The position numbers and the translations under genes were made by a program. From contig CM041201.1 of NCBI GenBank assembly GCA_023078555.1, forward strand, positions 749,213-813,212: a stretch of 64,000 nucleotides of DNA. The letters are read 5' to 3'. Under the pieces are notes generated by a model. It made no database searches and was not told the DNA's origin. It saw only the letters and a list, made by a program, of their open reading frames with translations. This DNA is from Ulva prolifera (lineage: Eukaryota; Chlorophyta; Ulvophyceae; Ulvales; Ulvaceae). Shown one piece after another: positions 1 through 11,105 of this stretch; position 1 is the stretch's first letter, and each line of letters opens with the position of its first letter.

Positions 1-3000
1 GAGTGTCGCGATGACGCACCAGGACAATGAGCACGACGTGCTGCTGCAGGCGATGATTGCGCTGCTGCGGTGCGCCTCGTCAGGACTTACAAGTGCTAAG
101 GCAGCCAGGCGAGCAGTGTGTTCTGCATTGACGTGGGTCACGTCAACCAGTGTGTTCCGTTGAGCAACAGGAGGATTTGTGTGTTTACAGTGACAAAGCC
201 GGAGAGACATGCAGCCCCGCGGACAGAAGGACATGTTTGTGAAGTAAAGTTGATCAAAATTGACTGTTTGCGTGGGTGTGCAGAAAGCCGGCCTCCGACG
301 TCCTGTGCGTGCCGGACTCGCGTGCGGAGGACCGCGCGGCGATGCTGAAGCTCGCGGCGGCGCAGCAGGGCACGCTCGCGGCGAGCCGCGCGCTGTTCCT
401 CAAGGCGCGCCAGGCGATCCTGCGCCAGCGGGCGCATCTCTACAAGTACGACGAGCTCTCGATGTGCACCGCCCGCCTCAAGCTCGCCGGGCCGGGCACG
501 ACCTCGGCGCTGCGCGAGCAGCTGTACCTCCGCAAGCACGAGGTACGTATGACGTTTTTCGCGTATTTGTTTTGCTTGGTCAACCTGTGGATGTTTTGTG
601 GTGTCTGTCCGCGTCGAAGTCGAGACGCTGGCGCAAAGAAGGGTGTCTACATGAGTGGTAGCCACCTGATACCGCTGCCAGATAATGAGAGGGGTCAACA
701 GTGAAGGAAGCTGCAATGTAGTGCTTTTGCTAGCTGACATGTTGACCGCAACAGCTTTGCGTGTTGCTTCTGGGATACATACTAATACACTGCTGTGAGA
801 GGGGCTCTGTGTGCCAGTGTGGTTGCTGCAATGTGTTTTCGGCAAAGCTAGTGTCACCTGGCGTGTTGACATTCGCTTGCTGCTATATGGATGAGAATTC
901 ATGCACGGCGCTGGCTCTTTTCATGCTTGTGGGTCGGAGGTACCTCATGCATGCAGGGAGTTTTCTGCGGGTGTGTGCTTACGTTGCTATATGGCTGCTT
1001 GGATGCGTGGTGAGGTCGAGCCTTGTCGTGCAGATCCCGACGAGGGTGGACATGATGACCGCGGAGAAAGCGGCCGCCGAGGCCGACTACAAGGCCGCCA
1101 TCGGGCAGCTGCGGTACGCGATCAACCTGCAGCGTGAGCGCAAGCCGGACGATGCCGAAGATGCCGCTGCCGCCGCAACGGCCGCCGCGGCAGCGGCAGA
1201 ACTGCCCCAGGCGGGCTGCTCCTCCGCAGCCGCCGCTGCGGCGCCGGCCGCGGACGGCGCCGGCCCGTCCACCGCTGCGGCTGCGCCGCCAGCGGCGGCA
1301 GCCGCCGCACCAGCCGTCGAGATGGCCGCGCCGCCGCCGCCCGCGGCGGCGAGGCCGCCGGCCGCAACCTCTGACGAGGTGGTCATGTTGGACTCGGACG
1401 ATGACGATTGCGTCATCGTGGAGGGGCTCGGCGTGTCGCGGGAGTCCCCGGCGGCGCCACCAAAGTCGCGGTCTGCGGCGTTCACGTCAGCAGAGGCTGG
1501 GCCTCCGGAACCGACATGGGGCGCGTCTGACGGCGACGCCGCGGCGCCGTCCTCAGCCGAAGCAGATTCCCCAGCGCCTGGTCCTGAGGGCCCTGTCGCC
1601 CCGAAAGTAAAGGTGCTGCCCCTGCTATCACCGCATGCACAGCTGCTGCATGGCACCGGTTCTCCTGCCGCGCTGAACTCTGTTTCCTTCCAGCGTGAGT
1701 GTCTGGCACGGCAGATCCATGTGGCTTTGCTGGTGAGGTCGTCACTGGCCGAGTGCACATGCTGCGCCTCACAGCAAGGCCTCTGCTGTGCTCCTGTCAG
1801 CACCCCACCACAGCCCATACACACAGCAGCCTCCTTTTCTCCTTGCGCTAATGCTCAGCGCCACGCAGTGTTCTGCGATGACCGTGCAGCTGTGCAGCAG
1901 TGGTGGGCTGCTTTGCATTTTTGGAAATACCATGTAGCAATCAGGCCTGAATATTCGGATCTGTTCTATGTGATTGATGACCCACCACTGCTGTGCAGAT
2001 CGGGCCGCTGCTGCAAGACATGCTCGACCGGCTCGACGACCCCGCCCCCCCGGGCGCCGAGGAGTGCCCCGTGTGCAACGAGTACATGATCAACGAGTGC
2101 ATGATGAGCAAATGCATGCACCGCTGGTGCCAGGACTGCCACAAGCGCATGCGCAAGCTCAACCCGGGCAGCCTCAAGTGCCCGCTGTGCAACACGGGAC
2201 TCAAGGCCGCCGACGCGACGCTCGTGGCGCTGCGGGAGCGGCCGGAGCAGCCCTCCGTGGACGACGAGGCGGCGCTGATGCAGTCGTTCGGCACCAAGAT
2301 CGGCGCGGTCGTGAAATGCGTGAAGGACACTCTGGCGGGGAAGCCGGCCGACAAGGTGCGCCTGCGCCTGCTGCCGAGTCCCTTCTGCTGTCCGCCTCGT
2401 GCTCTGCATCAGTGGCCAGAGGTGATGTGCAGCTGCGCCGTTCGATGTGGCGGACGCGGCTGGCGATGGTGGGGAGCGCATGCGTGCATGTGTCTTCACA
2501 ATCAATCCTGCTCACCCAAACGCACTCTGCAAGCTGCGCCCCCGCGTGTGCCTGAGTGGCTGGGATGCAGTAGTTCGTGTGTTGCACGATCGCACGGCGC
2601 TGTATCGCTGCTGCACCTGTTGGGTTGCAGCAGATGTCGAGGTGTCGCAGAGTCGCGCGTGGTCAATGCCGCAGCGCTCACACTCGCATGCTCTGTTCTA
2701 GACCTCACCGACGCACAGCACACAGCACGCCGCCGGCCTGCAGCGTTGACGGCGTGCTCCGCATGCAGATGCTCGTCTTCTCGGCGTGGCCAGAGGTGCT
2801 CGAGCTGCTCGCGCACAGCCTCGACGGCCACGGCGTGCCGTACCTCGCCGGCAAGGACAAGGCGTCCCTGCAGCGTGCGCTCGACGCGTTTGACGGCTCG
2901 CGCGAGACGGCGGCGCACGCCGTGGAGCAGCACGGTGGCGCGACGATCCATCGGCCGCGGGGCCTCGCGGGCCGCCGCAAGCGGCCGCGGGGCCTCGCGG

Positions 3001-4000
3001 GCCGCCGCAAGCGGCCGCGCGGCGGCGGCGCCGCCGCCGCCGCGGAGCCGCGGGTGCTGCTGCTGCTGCTGAAGCAGGCGGCGGCCGGGCTGAACCTGGT
3101 GCAGGCGCAGCACGTGCTGCTGATCGAGCCGTCGACGAACCCCTCCGTCGAGGCGCAGGTGTGTGTCTGTCTAGCGGCACCGGCAATGCGTCGTGGTCGG
3201 CTCTGGAGGCTGCTCTGGTGCTGGGACGTGCAATGGCCCGATTTTGTGCAGTTGATATATCATCCTGGCTGTCCCTGCGGCGGCGACTGTCCATGCACGG
3301 CCCAAAAAAATTGCATTGCAGTGGCGCCTGTGAACCTGAGCAGGGGAGAGGCTTGCTCAGTTCATGGGGTGCCCTGTGGCCATTGCGGCCCATGCAGGTG
3401 TAGGTCTGAACGATGCCATGATCGATGCCGAGATGTATGTGAGCCGCGCACAGCATGCGATCATGCATGTTTCCCGGCACACTCACAACTCCTGTTCATC
3501 TGAAGCAGCGATGATCCCATCCATGCACGTCTCTCATCCGTTGCAGCATTGGGTTCAAAGCTGCGTGCAACGCACGACCCCAAAGCACATCTCCGTGTGT
3601 TTCAGTGTGCACGATGCCAGCGCCGGACTGCCTGGGTGCGTTTCGCCGGTCTTGAACATCGGGAGCGCGCACGTTTGCGAGCTTAGTTAAATTTTCTCCT
3701 GTCGTTGTGGAATCTTTCGCCGTAGCTTACAGACACACATTTCTTGATGGCTGCTGCATGCAGGCTGTGGCACGCATCCACCGCATGAACCAGACGTCGG
3801 AGACGCGCGTCGTGCGCTTCGTCGTGGAGGGCACAGTGGAGGCCGCACTCCACAAGCTGACCAGCGCCAAGGCCTCCCAGATGGACATGGCGAGCACGTC
3901 CGCGCAGGGCCACGGCGCCGCCGCGGCCGAGCCCAAACTTACCGTCACCGACGTCGCCTACATGCTGTTCGACGGCCAGGTCAGCAAGGCCGAGAGGTGA
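1..4000 (+). CDS. SHPRH: SHPRH-like SNF2/RING E3 ubiquitin ligase, C-terminal half (5' partial)
   Basis: Exons that join in phase: <1-69, 284-542, 1034-1606, 1999-2355, 2769-3158 and 3764-4000, giving about 627 residues and a TGA stop. The first two full exons carry the linker of plant SHPRH proteins (YDELSMCTARLKL; IGQLRYAINL). Then come an Ala-rich stretch, an acidic hydrophobic patch (VVMLDSDDDDCVIVEG), a RING finger (CPVCNEY, CMHRWCQDC, CPLC) and the SNF2 helicase C-lobe: MLVFSAW, AAGLNLVQAQHVLLIEP and motif VI QAVARIHRMNQT. SHPRH proteins polyubiquitinate PCNA during replication-fork rescue; that role is inferred from the family. The ATP-binding lobe would lie left of the window. Odd points are a roughly 45-residue basic/Gly-Ala insertion in the C-lobe and a very Ala-rich linker. 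RAD5 is the alternative, but the long linker before the RING favours SHPRH. Confidence 0.85.
2952..3011 (+). repeat. 30-bp coding tandem duplication in the helicase lobe
   Basis: Two perfect 30-bp units follow each other in frame inside the SHPRH C-lobe, each encoding RPRGLAGRRK. They lie in an insertion between the AFDGS segment and the LLLLLKQ strand and add two basic, nuclear-localisation-like patches. Confidence 0.9.
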
Positions 4001-4003
4001 GGA

Positions 4004-4026
4004 GGGGGGGGGGGGGGGGGGGGGGG
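4004..4026 (+). repeat. Poly-G tract (23 nt) just after the SHPRH stop
   Basis: An uninterrupted run of 23 G starts four bases after the stop codon. A second run of 11 G lies at 4079-4089. Confidence 0.9.
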
Positions 4027-4091
4027 TGCCTTGGGCCATGCCGGCACCAAGGCGACAAACCCTTGAGAAGCATGGGGCGGGGGGGGGGGTG

Positions 4092-5287
4092 CGAGGAGAG
4101 TAGGCTCGAACGGGCGGCTGTGGAGTTAGTGAGTGTTTATGTCACGTAATTTCTGTGCTGATGCCTGGCCGTTGGCGCGTGGCGCGTTGTCATGACATTC
4201 TGGGATTCAATTTATTCTGCCTGTGCGTGGCGTGCGGGAGTGGGAGATGTGCTGGTGGTCTCGTTGAGGCCATGAACAGGAACAACAAAAGGCCGTTTCA
4301 CAAAAACGGTTGTGTCGGACTGTGTTCTGGCAGCTTAAGTGCTCGCACACCGGCGCTAGCACATCGGGGGTGCAAGTGGGGTTGCGAATTGATTTTTTTA
4401 TTATGCGGCTGCGGGTTGTGGTGTCTGTGTGGAGGTCCGGGGTGATGGAGGAAGATGCAGTAGGGCACGAACGGGTGTGATGCTGCAGCCGGTGGGAGAT
4501 AATTCTTTGTGAACGAGGCGGTGCCAGGGCTTGGGATTGTATATATGAAAGGTTCTTCATGTGATCACCAATAGATAGGATTCGGCCGGGAGGTGATCGT
4601 GATCCTTTTTGTGCCTGTGTGTTACACGGAAGGGGCTGGCAGCACTGCGGCGTATGCAGTCCAGCAGCTTTGCGGGCGGGACCTGACTGTGCGCAAGCGC
4701 AGACATCCACGCCTCGATGGACCGTGACAAGGCACCGATCATGTTTCATCATTAAACCATCTGGCACACCCAACTGGCCAAGTCACTGTGTTCCTCAATA
4801 CACCTGTGTAGCCCCGCCATGGGCACATTGGTTGAAACCAAGGAGAGTCGATCGTTGTGAGGGGACAAGGTTCACATGACGTACTCAAGGGCCGTGGCTG
4901 CACGTCCTGCACGGCATGGGACAAGCCATGCACGATCGATTTGAGGAGGTTGCAGTGGGGTGAGGTCCCAGAACCCTTGTATTTGTCGACGAGGTGCCAG
5001 GCTCTGCTGGTGTTGAATAATGCGATACAACAGAGTTGCAGCCCACGCTGAATCGCCTGGTGCGACCGATCTGAAGAACAATGCTACCGTTTTGCTCCGT
5101 CGTCCATATGCCGTTTATCAGGATACCGATGATTAGAAGGGTTCGGGACGGAGAGCGCTGCCGGTGCATGCATGGCCGAGATCATTTGTGGACCGGCTTG
5201 TGTGGAGGACAGAATCTAGCAGCGGTGAGTTTGAAATGAAGCACGCTGCAGCGCCAACACCCGGCAGCTAGCACAGTGGCGTCATTG
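4092..5287. other. Intergenic DNA with possible minus-strand exons
   Basis: No plus-strand gene is supported. Minus-strand stretches at about 4560-4740 (IGALSRSIEAWMSALAHSQ) and 5020-5150 (GIWTTEQNGSIVLQIGRT) have protein-like composition. They may be exons of the same unrecognised gene as 5288-5532, but I could not join them convincingly. Confidence 0.25.
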
Positions 5288-5532
5288 TCAGGTGATGCAG
5301 GTGTCACTCTGGTAGGGCGCTTCATCCAATGCCAGATATTCAACACTTCCCGAAGTCTTCAGTACTGCCTCCACCCACTTGCACCGTGCCATTCTGGCAT
5401 CGGGCATTCTGTAGGTAATTATCGGCACTCCTCGGGCCTTCAACGCGACGGTAGAAAATGCCTTTGCATCAAGCTCAAGCACGCTCGGTTCCCTGTGCAA
5501 ATGCACGGTATGCCACCAGCGCCTTAGGCCTC
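5288..5532 (-). CDS. Unrecognised exon, minus strand (partial gene)
   Basis: On the minus strand a GTGCGCAG acceptor at 5533 opens about 80 residues of natural-looking protein (for example ELDAKAFSTVALKARG and KWVEAVLKTSGSVEYLALDE), ending at a TGA at 5288 or at an undetected donor just before it. Open minus-strand sequence at 5640-5780 (PLTVTLDTVFYDTCGNI) may be the preceding exon. It would then overlap head-to-head with the first supported exon of the FAD oxidoreductase. I do not recognise the family. Confidence 0.3.
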
Positions 5533-5709
5533 CTGCGCACGCATGACAATCGCTTGGCAAGTTGAACTTGTATTGATATTGTGGGGCTTTTTCGCGCTTT
5601 CTACATATGTATTCAATGGGACTGGCAGGAATGGATCATTGAATGCACATGCAGCGCTGTTTGTGATGGGGAGGACGGCGCCGGCCGAAACTTGACGATA
5701 TTTCCGCAG

Positions 5710-7888
5710 GTATCATAGAATACCGTGTCGAGGGTCACCGTTAGTGGTGCAACCGCAAGAGACCTCTGGCACCGTTCGAGAGCCACTGATCGCTGGGCTC
5801 TGCAATGGTCAGATCTCGGGGTCACGCGCGCGCACATTCAGGCTGCACGCAGTGTGGCCAGCAGGTTCAGACTCAGCTGGAGAAGAGGATGAAGCAGCTG
5901 CACCTGCCGAGACAGTAGATGCCGTGGTCGTCGGAGCCGGTATTGCTGGGTTGACCGCTGCCAAACGACTTCAAATGGCAGGTGCTCTCGCGGCACCTTG
6001 GCGTCTTTCGGTCTTTGTCAGCACCTGAGAGAACTCCTTCTCGGTATAGTACAGCTCAACATGTATATCTTGGCTGTTTGTTTCGGGGATCTCTTCTCGC
6101 AAATGTGGTGGATTGTGCATGCACATCAACCTTCGATATGACACAGCGACCAGCGCCAGTGTCCACAGAAAGACACTATGAACGCGATAATGACTGGAAA
6201 GATGCTCTTCCCTGTATTCTCCTGCACACATCACAGGTATCTCTCACGCTTGCCAGTGGGCGGTACTCCCCATGCTGCAGCCCACTGTGGCTGCCTGCAT
6301 GACCTGTCTGTGATACCACCAGCTGTAGCGCCCACCAGCCACGTTGCATCAAGCAGACACTTACGATACATAGTCTTCGGGTGTGTAGGTCTGTCTGTGC
6401 GTGTGCTGGAGGCCAGTGACGACATTGGAGGGCGAGTGCGCACAGACATTGTGGATGGGTTCCAGCTTGACCGTGGCTTCCAGATATTCCTGACAGGCTA
6501 CCCGACAGCCCGAGAAGAGCTGGATTTCGATGCACTTGACCTGAAGCCCTTCTACTCGGGCGCGATGGTCAGATTCGAAGGGGCCCTCCACAGGTGTGCT
6601 CCACTCCCCCGCTCTCCTCCCAGGTGTCGATGTCGTATCATATCAAGGCAAATCCCTTGGTGGACAAACGGCACATACGACATCAGCGGACGAAACATCG
6701 ACCATGTTGACCAGCCGTCCACAGCGATGCGCACAACACACTCCCCCGTTGGTTGTTTCGTCACCTTCCAGTCGACTGTTGCCTAGTTATACCAAAACAT
6801 TTCAGTGCAAAGGCCGCAAGGCAAGAATCCACCTTGCAGTCGGGACCGGCACCAGTCCACATAGATCTGCATGGAGTTTGAGCAGGAAATCAGCGCGAGA
6901 GCGACTTGCCAGCGTTCCTCTGGCTGTATGGTCGAGATTGTGATGGCTGCCAGAGATACAGGCGCTCTCAAGCTGGTGAGTGCCTGCACGCGACGGCATC
7001 GCATGCACGGTCCATTCGGAATTCTCCTTGGTAAAGTGGCCCTTTTTGATGCTCAGTCAACAATATACAAGCAGATCCCAAACTCCCAAACCATGTACAC
7101 TCATTATGAACAGACTGAACCTCGCGGATCCCGGGTGTGGGTTGTGCGGGCGAGTGGGGCTGTGGGTGAGCCCACATGCAAGAGTGAGTGTGTCATGGGC
7201 TCAGGTGGAGCAGCCGGCAGGGCTGGCGGCGAGGCGGAGGCGCGTGGCTGGAAATGCCACGCATGCATGTGGTGTGGAAGACACGGGCATGGCAAGGAAG
7301 AGCCCTTTACCCGAAGTCTTGCTCGGTGAGATTCGGTGGTGTGCTGATGTTGAGGACATGCGTGAGCTGCAGCATGCGAGAGCCCATGCTGGCCACCTGG
7401 AGCTGAACTAGCACAAATTGCCGCTGTGAGCGCACTTGGTGCCCGTGTGGTGTTGTTTCGAGATTGTGTCCTGGCACATGCATCCCCCCCCCCCCCCCCC
7501 CCCCCCCCTGGTGCAATCCAGTGATATGGCCGTTATACCACTGGTATAGCGGCTAGTGGTGTAGCGGCCATATCACTGGATTGCCACCCCCCCCACACAC
7601 AACCGTCCCCATCAGCCGCGCGCGCTCGTGACCAATCCTCCGCTGTGGCTCACGCTGCCGGCCACGTGTGCAGGGTGGCGGACCCCTTCCGGCACTTCAC
7701 GGACGCGATCCCAACGCTGACGAACCCCATCGGCTCAGTCCTGGACAAGGTCCTTGTCGGAATCGTACGCCTGAAGTCACTGCAGGGGGAAGCAGAGGAC
7801 CTCTTCGTTGCGGACGAGGAGACGACGGAGAAGCGCCTCCAGGTGTGGTGCCTGATGCACAGCTGCCCCTGAAGCCCCCTGAAGCTGC

Positions 7889-7924
<36 letters not shown>

Positions 7925-9277
7925 CGTACAGGGTTGGTCATGTCCAGCCGCCTCGCAGCAAGTCGTCGGCCACTGGGAACATACCTGCACGTGAACGCAG
8001 CACACCGATGCAGCATGCATGCATCCCATGCGCGAATCGAAAGGCAGAAGCTTGCCGGATGCCCCGATGCTCCTGCGTCTTCGGGTCTCCACACTCTCAC
8101 TTCACAGAGCCGCAGATGTTGCCGCGTCCACGGAATCATGCGTTTTCTTTGCATCGGCTCTGCTGTGCGGCAGCGATGCCCCATGACGGCCGTGCGGTGC
8201 AGGCCGAGGGCTTCTCGCCGGCAATGATCGACCGCTTCTTCCGGCCGTTCCTCGGGGGCATCTTCTTCGACCGCGGCCTCTCGGTCACGTCGCGCCTGTT
8301 CACATTCGTCATGCGCGTCCTCGCGACCGGCCTCAACTGCCTCCCGGCCGCCGGCATCGGCGCTGTGCCGAAGCAACTCGCGGCGCCGCTGTACCGCACA
8401 CGCTCCATCAAGCTCAATTCGCCCGTCGCGGCGGTGTCGCCCGAGACGGAGACCGGCCCCGCGTGCGTGACGCTTGCGGACGAGGCGCGCAACCGGATCG
8501 TCGCACGCAAGGGCGTCGTAATTGCGACGGACGGCCCGGCCGCGAGCCGGCTGCTCGCCGGCACGGGCATCGACCTCGACGCCGACGGCTCACCCGGCGT
8601 CGGCACGGCATGCGTGTACTTCTCGGCCACAAAGGCCCCCCGCACGGAGCCGATCCTCTACCTCGACGGCGACGGCGGCCGCCTCGTGAACAACTGCTGC
8701 TTCCCGAGCACCGTCGCGCCGAGCTACGCACCTGCCGGGCGCACGCTCGTGTCGGCGTCGACGATCGGCACGCACGACGAGCTCAGCGACGAGGAGCTCG
8801 CGGAGGTGCGCCGCATCACGCACAGCATGACCCACCCCGCCTCGCGCATGCAGAGTTCCTGTGTTTTGCTGTGCGTTCTGTGCGGTCCGACTGTTTGTAT
8901 TCCACACGCGGTCTATAGGGTTTGTGTTGTGCAGCAATGCAGACCCGATGGGGGCGTGTCGCGATGCAGTGTTGCGCACGGCGGAGTGGTGCACAGTGAC
9001 GACTAACGACTGTGTGGTGCAGAAGGTGAAGGCGGAGCTCGCGGAGTGGTTCACGGACCTCGAGTACGGCACGCCGGCGGCGGCGTCGTACAAGCTGCTG
9101 AAGGTGTACCGCATTCCGTTCGCGCAGCCGGTGCAGACGCCGCCGACGGACCTCGACAAGCCGCCGCAGCTCGCGCGCCGCCTCTACATCTGCGGCGACC
9201 ACCGCAGCGCGGCCACGCTCGACAGCGCAATCGTGTCGGGCCGCCGCGCCGCAGACGAGCTACTGCGGCTGATGTGA
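5710..9277 (+). CDS. FAD-dependent amine-oxidase / phytoene-desaturase-like oxidoreductase
   Basis: Exons 5710(?)-5981, 6389-6593, 7674-7842, 8203-8805 and 9023-9277 keep one frame. The N-terminal dinucleotide-binding motif VVVGAGIAGLTAAKRL is followed by the second FAD motif RVLEASDDIGGRVRTD, which spans the first intron exactly. Family blocks follow: DRGFQIFLTGYP, VADPFRHFTDAIPTL, GFSPAMIDRFFRPFLGGIFFD, and the C-terminal FAD loop YICGDHRSAATLDSAIVSG. This matches the cyanobacterial/plant flavoprotein clade of the PDS/protoporphyrinogen-oxidase superfamily; substrate unknown. No in-frame ATG precedes 5981 except one late in the Rossmann helix, so a short first exon upstream is missing. The Arg-rich, acid-poor leader (RARTFRLHAVWP) would suit a plastid transit peptide (inference). 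Exons are strongly GC-rich, introns are not. Confidence 0.8.
7484..7508 (+). repeat. Poly-C tract (25 nt) in intron 2 of the FAD oxidoreductase
   Basis: Uninterrupted run of 25 C, directly left of the fold-back element at 7511. Confidence 0.9.
7511..7587. mobile_element. Short fold-back (MITE-like) element with ~32-bp inverted arms
   Basis: The left arm 7511-7542 (core CCAGTGATATGGCCG) and the right arm 7555-7587 are near-perfect reverse complements around a 12-nt spacer. The same arm recurs as a pair at 34487-34578 and singly at 13659-13693 and 28390-28423. It has no coding capacity. The pattern fits a very small non-autonomous DNA element; mobility is inferred from the dispersed copies only. 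No clear target-site duplication was seen. Confidence 0.6.
7890..7923 (+). repeat. Poly-C tract (34 nt) in intron 3 of the FAD oxidoreductase
   Basis: Longest homopolymer in the window, 34 consecutive C, about 45 bases after the splice donor at 7843. Confidence 0.9.
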
Positions 9278-11105
9278 GCGTGCGTGGCGCGTTGGTGCTG
9301 CCGCGGTCGTGACAGGACCTGCCTCGATGGTGGCGCGGCTTTTAGTTGGGCGGCGGTGTGACACGGTGTGGCCGAGGGTGGAATCAGGAGGGTGGGGGCG
9401 GGGGGGTTGTAGAGAGAGGCAGGGAGCACAATGTATGCGCTGGCATCGATGAGAGGCGCAATGCATGCGCAGTACGGAGTCTCCTGGTAGAGCCGTTGCG
9501 GGAGCGCGGGGGGGGGGGGGGGGGGGGGGTTCGGGGTTGTGTCTTTCGTGCGCAGGAGCGTGCGGCACGCTTACTGCGGTGATTCGGGGCGATGGCGACT
9601 CTCAGTCACGTGCGCTGATGTGGTCCAACATCAGCATGCTGGTGGCTGCCCCGTCTGCGACGGGACGTCACTCAGGGCACGTAGCAAGCCGCCCCAGCCA
9701 CGCTGCGCACGCTGCGCAGAGGGGCCATGGCATCGCAGGGGGACATTCCCCTGCCCCTCGAGTACTCCTGCGAGTGACCTGAGTTTGAATGTTTTACTGG
9801 CAACCATGCAACAATCGTTTCGCCGCGGAGTCTGCGATGGAGTGTGTGCACACCATACACCAGAATGTGGCTCAGGACGCACGATGCATGATGCCGCTGG
9901 CTGTAGTCTGTGCTCGAGTGGCGACTCGAAGCAGCTGTTGCCTAGTCCTGTGGTGGCGGCTGCGGCAGTTTCTGGTGTCCAAGGCCAGGTCTCAAGCTTG
10001 ATAGCACCGGTCCTAGGAGCCGGTGGACTAGCTGTTCGCAAGAGACAATGTGAAGCATTGATCAAGGGGTAATCACTTGCTAGGCCTCTGGTGCACCCAC
10101 AGCCGTGCTACAGTGATGTGTGTGTCTTCACGTCCTACGTGACATGCAAGGAGTCCTTGCATGTATCACCAAACGTTCTGCTTCTGGCCACACAGCGACC
10201 TCGAGTCAATGTATGTTGGCGCCCATGTCAGATCCGACCTCTTGCAACACATGTCGCCTTGGCAGCTCGCTAGGCAAGGCGTGCACAACGCAAGGTTGAG
10301 GAACCTCTCATTCGGACGCGGGTAAGAGCTGTTTGTCGGACAGTATCGTCCGTCCCACATGTCGATCGGGATAGATGTCTTTCGGGATAGATGTCTATCG
10401 GGATATCGATGCCGAACTGCAGTCGATCGATCGGCATTGCCCACAGCGCGTTGCTCCCAAGTGCCATCCACATGTACAAGTTTGAGCATTAGCGTCTCAA
10501 CACGTGTGCATTCCATCGACATTTAGTCTTCGGGACAACGCAACGAGCTCTCAACATCATGCGACCTGTCACCCAACATAAGCAGCTGCCAGCCTGGCAG
10601 CACGCGCGCGATGCAGCTTGACTGACCACAACGCAAGGTTCACACTGCGTCGATCCCTGGACAGTGTGCACATTCATGAATCTGCCACTCCGGCCGCCGT
10701 CACTTCTATCACACAAAACAAATGGAGTCGAAGCACACGCTGCGTCTGGACGTCACCCAACAAATGTATGTATTGCTGATCAGCCTCCATGTATATGCCG
10801 GAAGCATCGCTCGTACGGGAGGACAGCGATAGTGCAAGCCCCGCGGCTTTCCCGTCCACACCGTTCTCTCAATTTTGCGAGCTGCGAACTTTAGGATCAA
10901 AGCGTGACGCGACGCCCCAGGAGTGCGAGACTTTTCACCTTTAAACGCTTCAACGTTGAAGAGACCAACGGATGATTATCACTGATGTCAGGGATAGATA
11001 GGGCGATTGCACGACCGTTCTGCTTGAATATGAGCTTGACGATGCCAAGGTAGACGCAGGCCAGCCTGCAGGTCGACCAGCTGCAGATCTAGGGCCCTGC
11101 CAGCG
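9278..11105. other. Intergenic region, no supported gene
   Basis: Holds a 22-nt poly-G tract at 9508-9529 and a short tandem repeat near 10365-10405 (three units around CGGGATAGATGTC). Reading frames here overlap one another on both strands without recognisable motifs or phase-consistent splice sites. The right end should contain the promoter of the first glycosyltransferase, but no clear core element was seen. Confidence 0.4.
9508..9529 (+). repeat. Poly-G tract (22 nt)
   Basis: Uninterrupted run of 22 G downstream of the FAD oxidoreductase. Confidence 0.9.

Noticed and set aside
761-2089. 442-codon plus-strand open frame
   Set aside because: Only 1034-1606 is exon; the rest reads through two introns of the SHPRH gene, whose phases and the RING exon fit only when these are removed.
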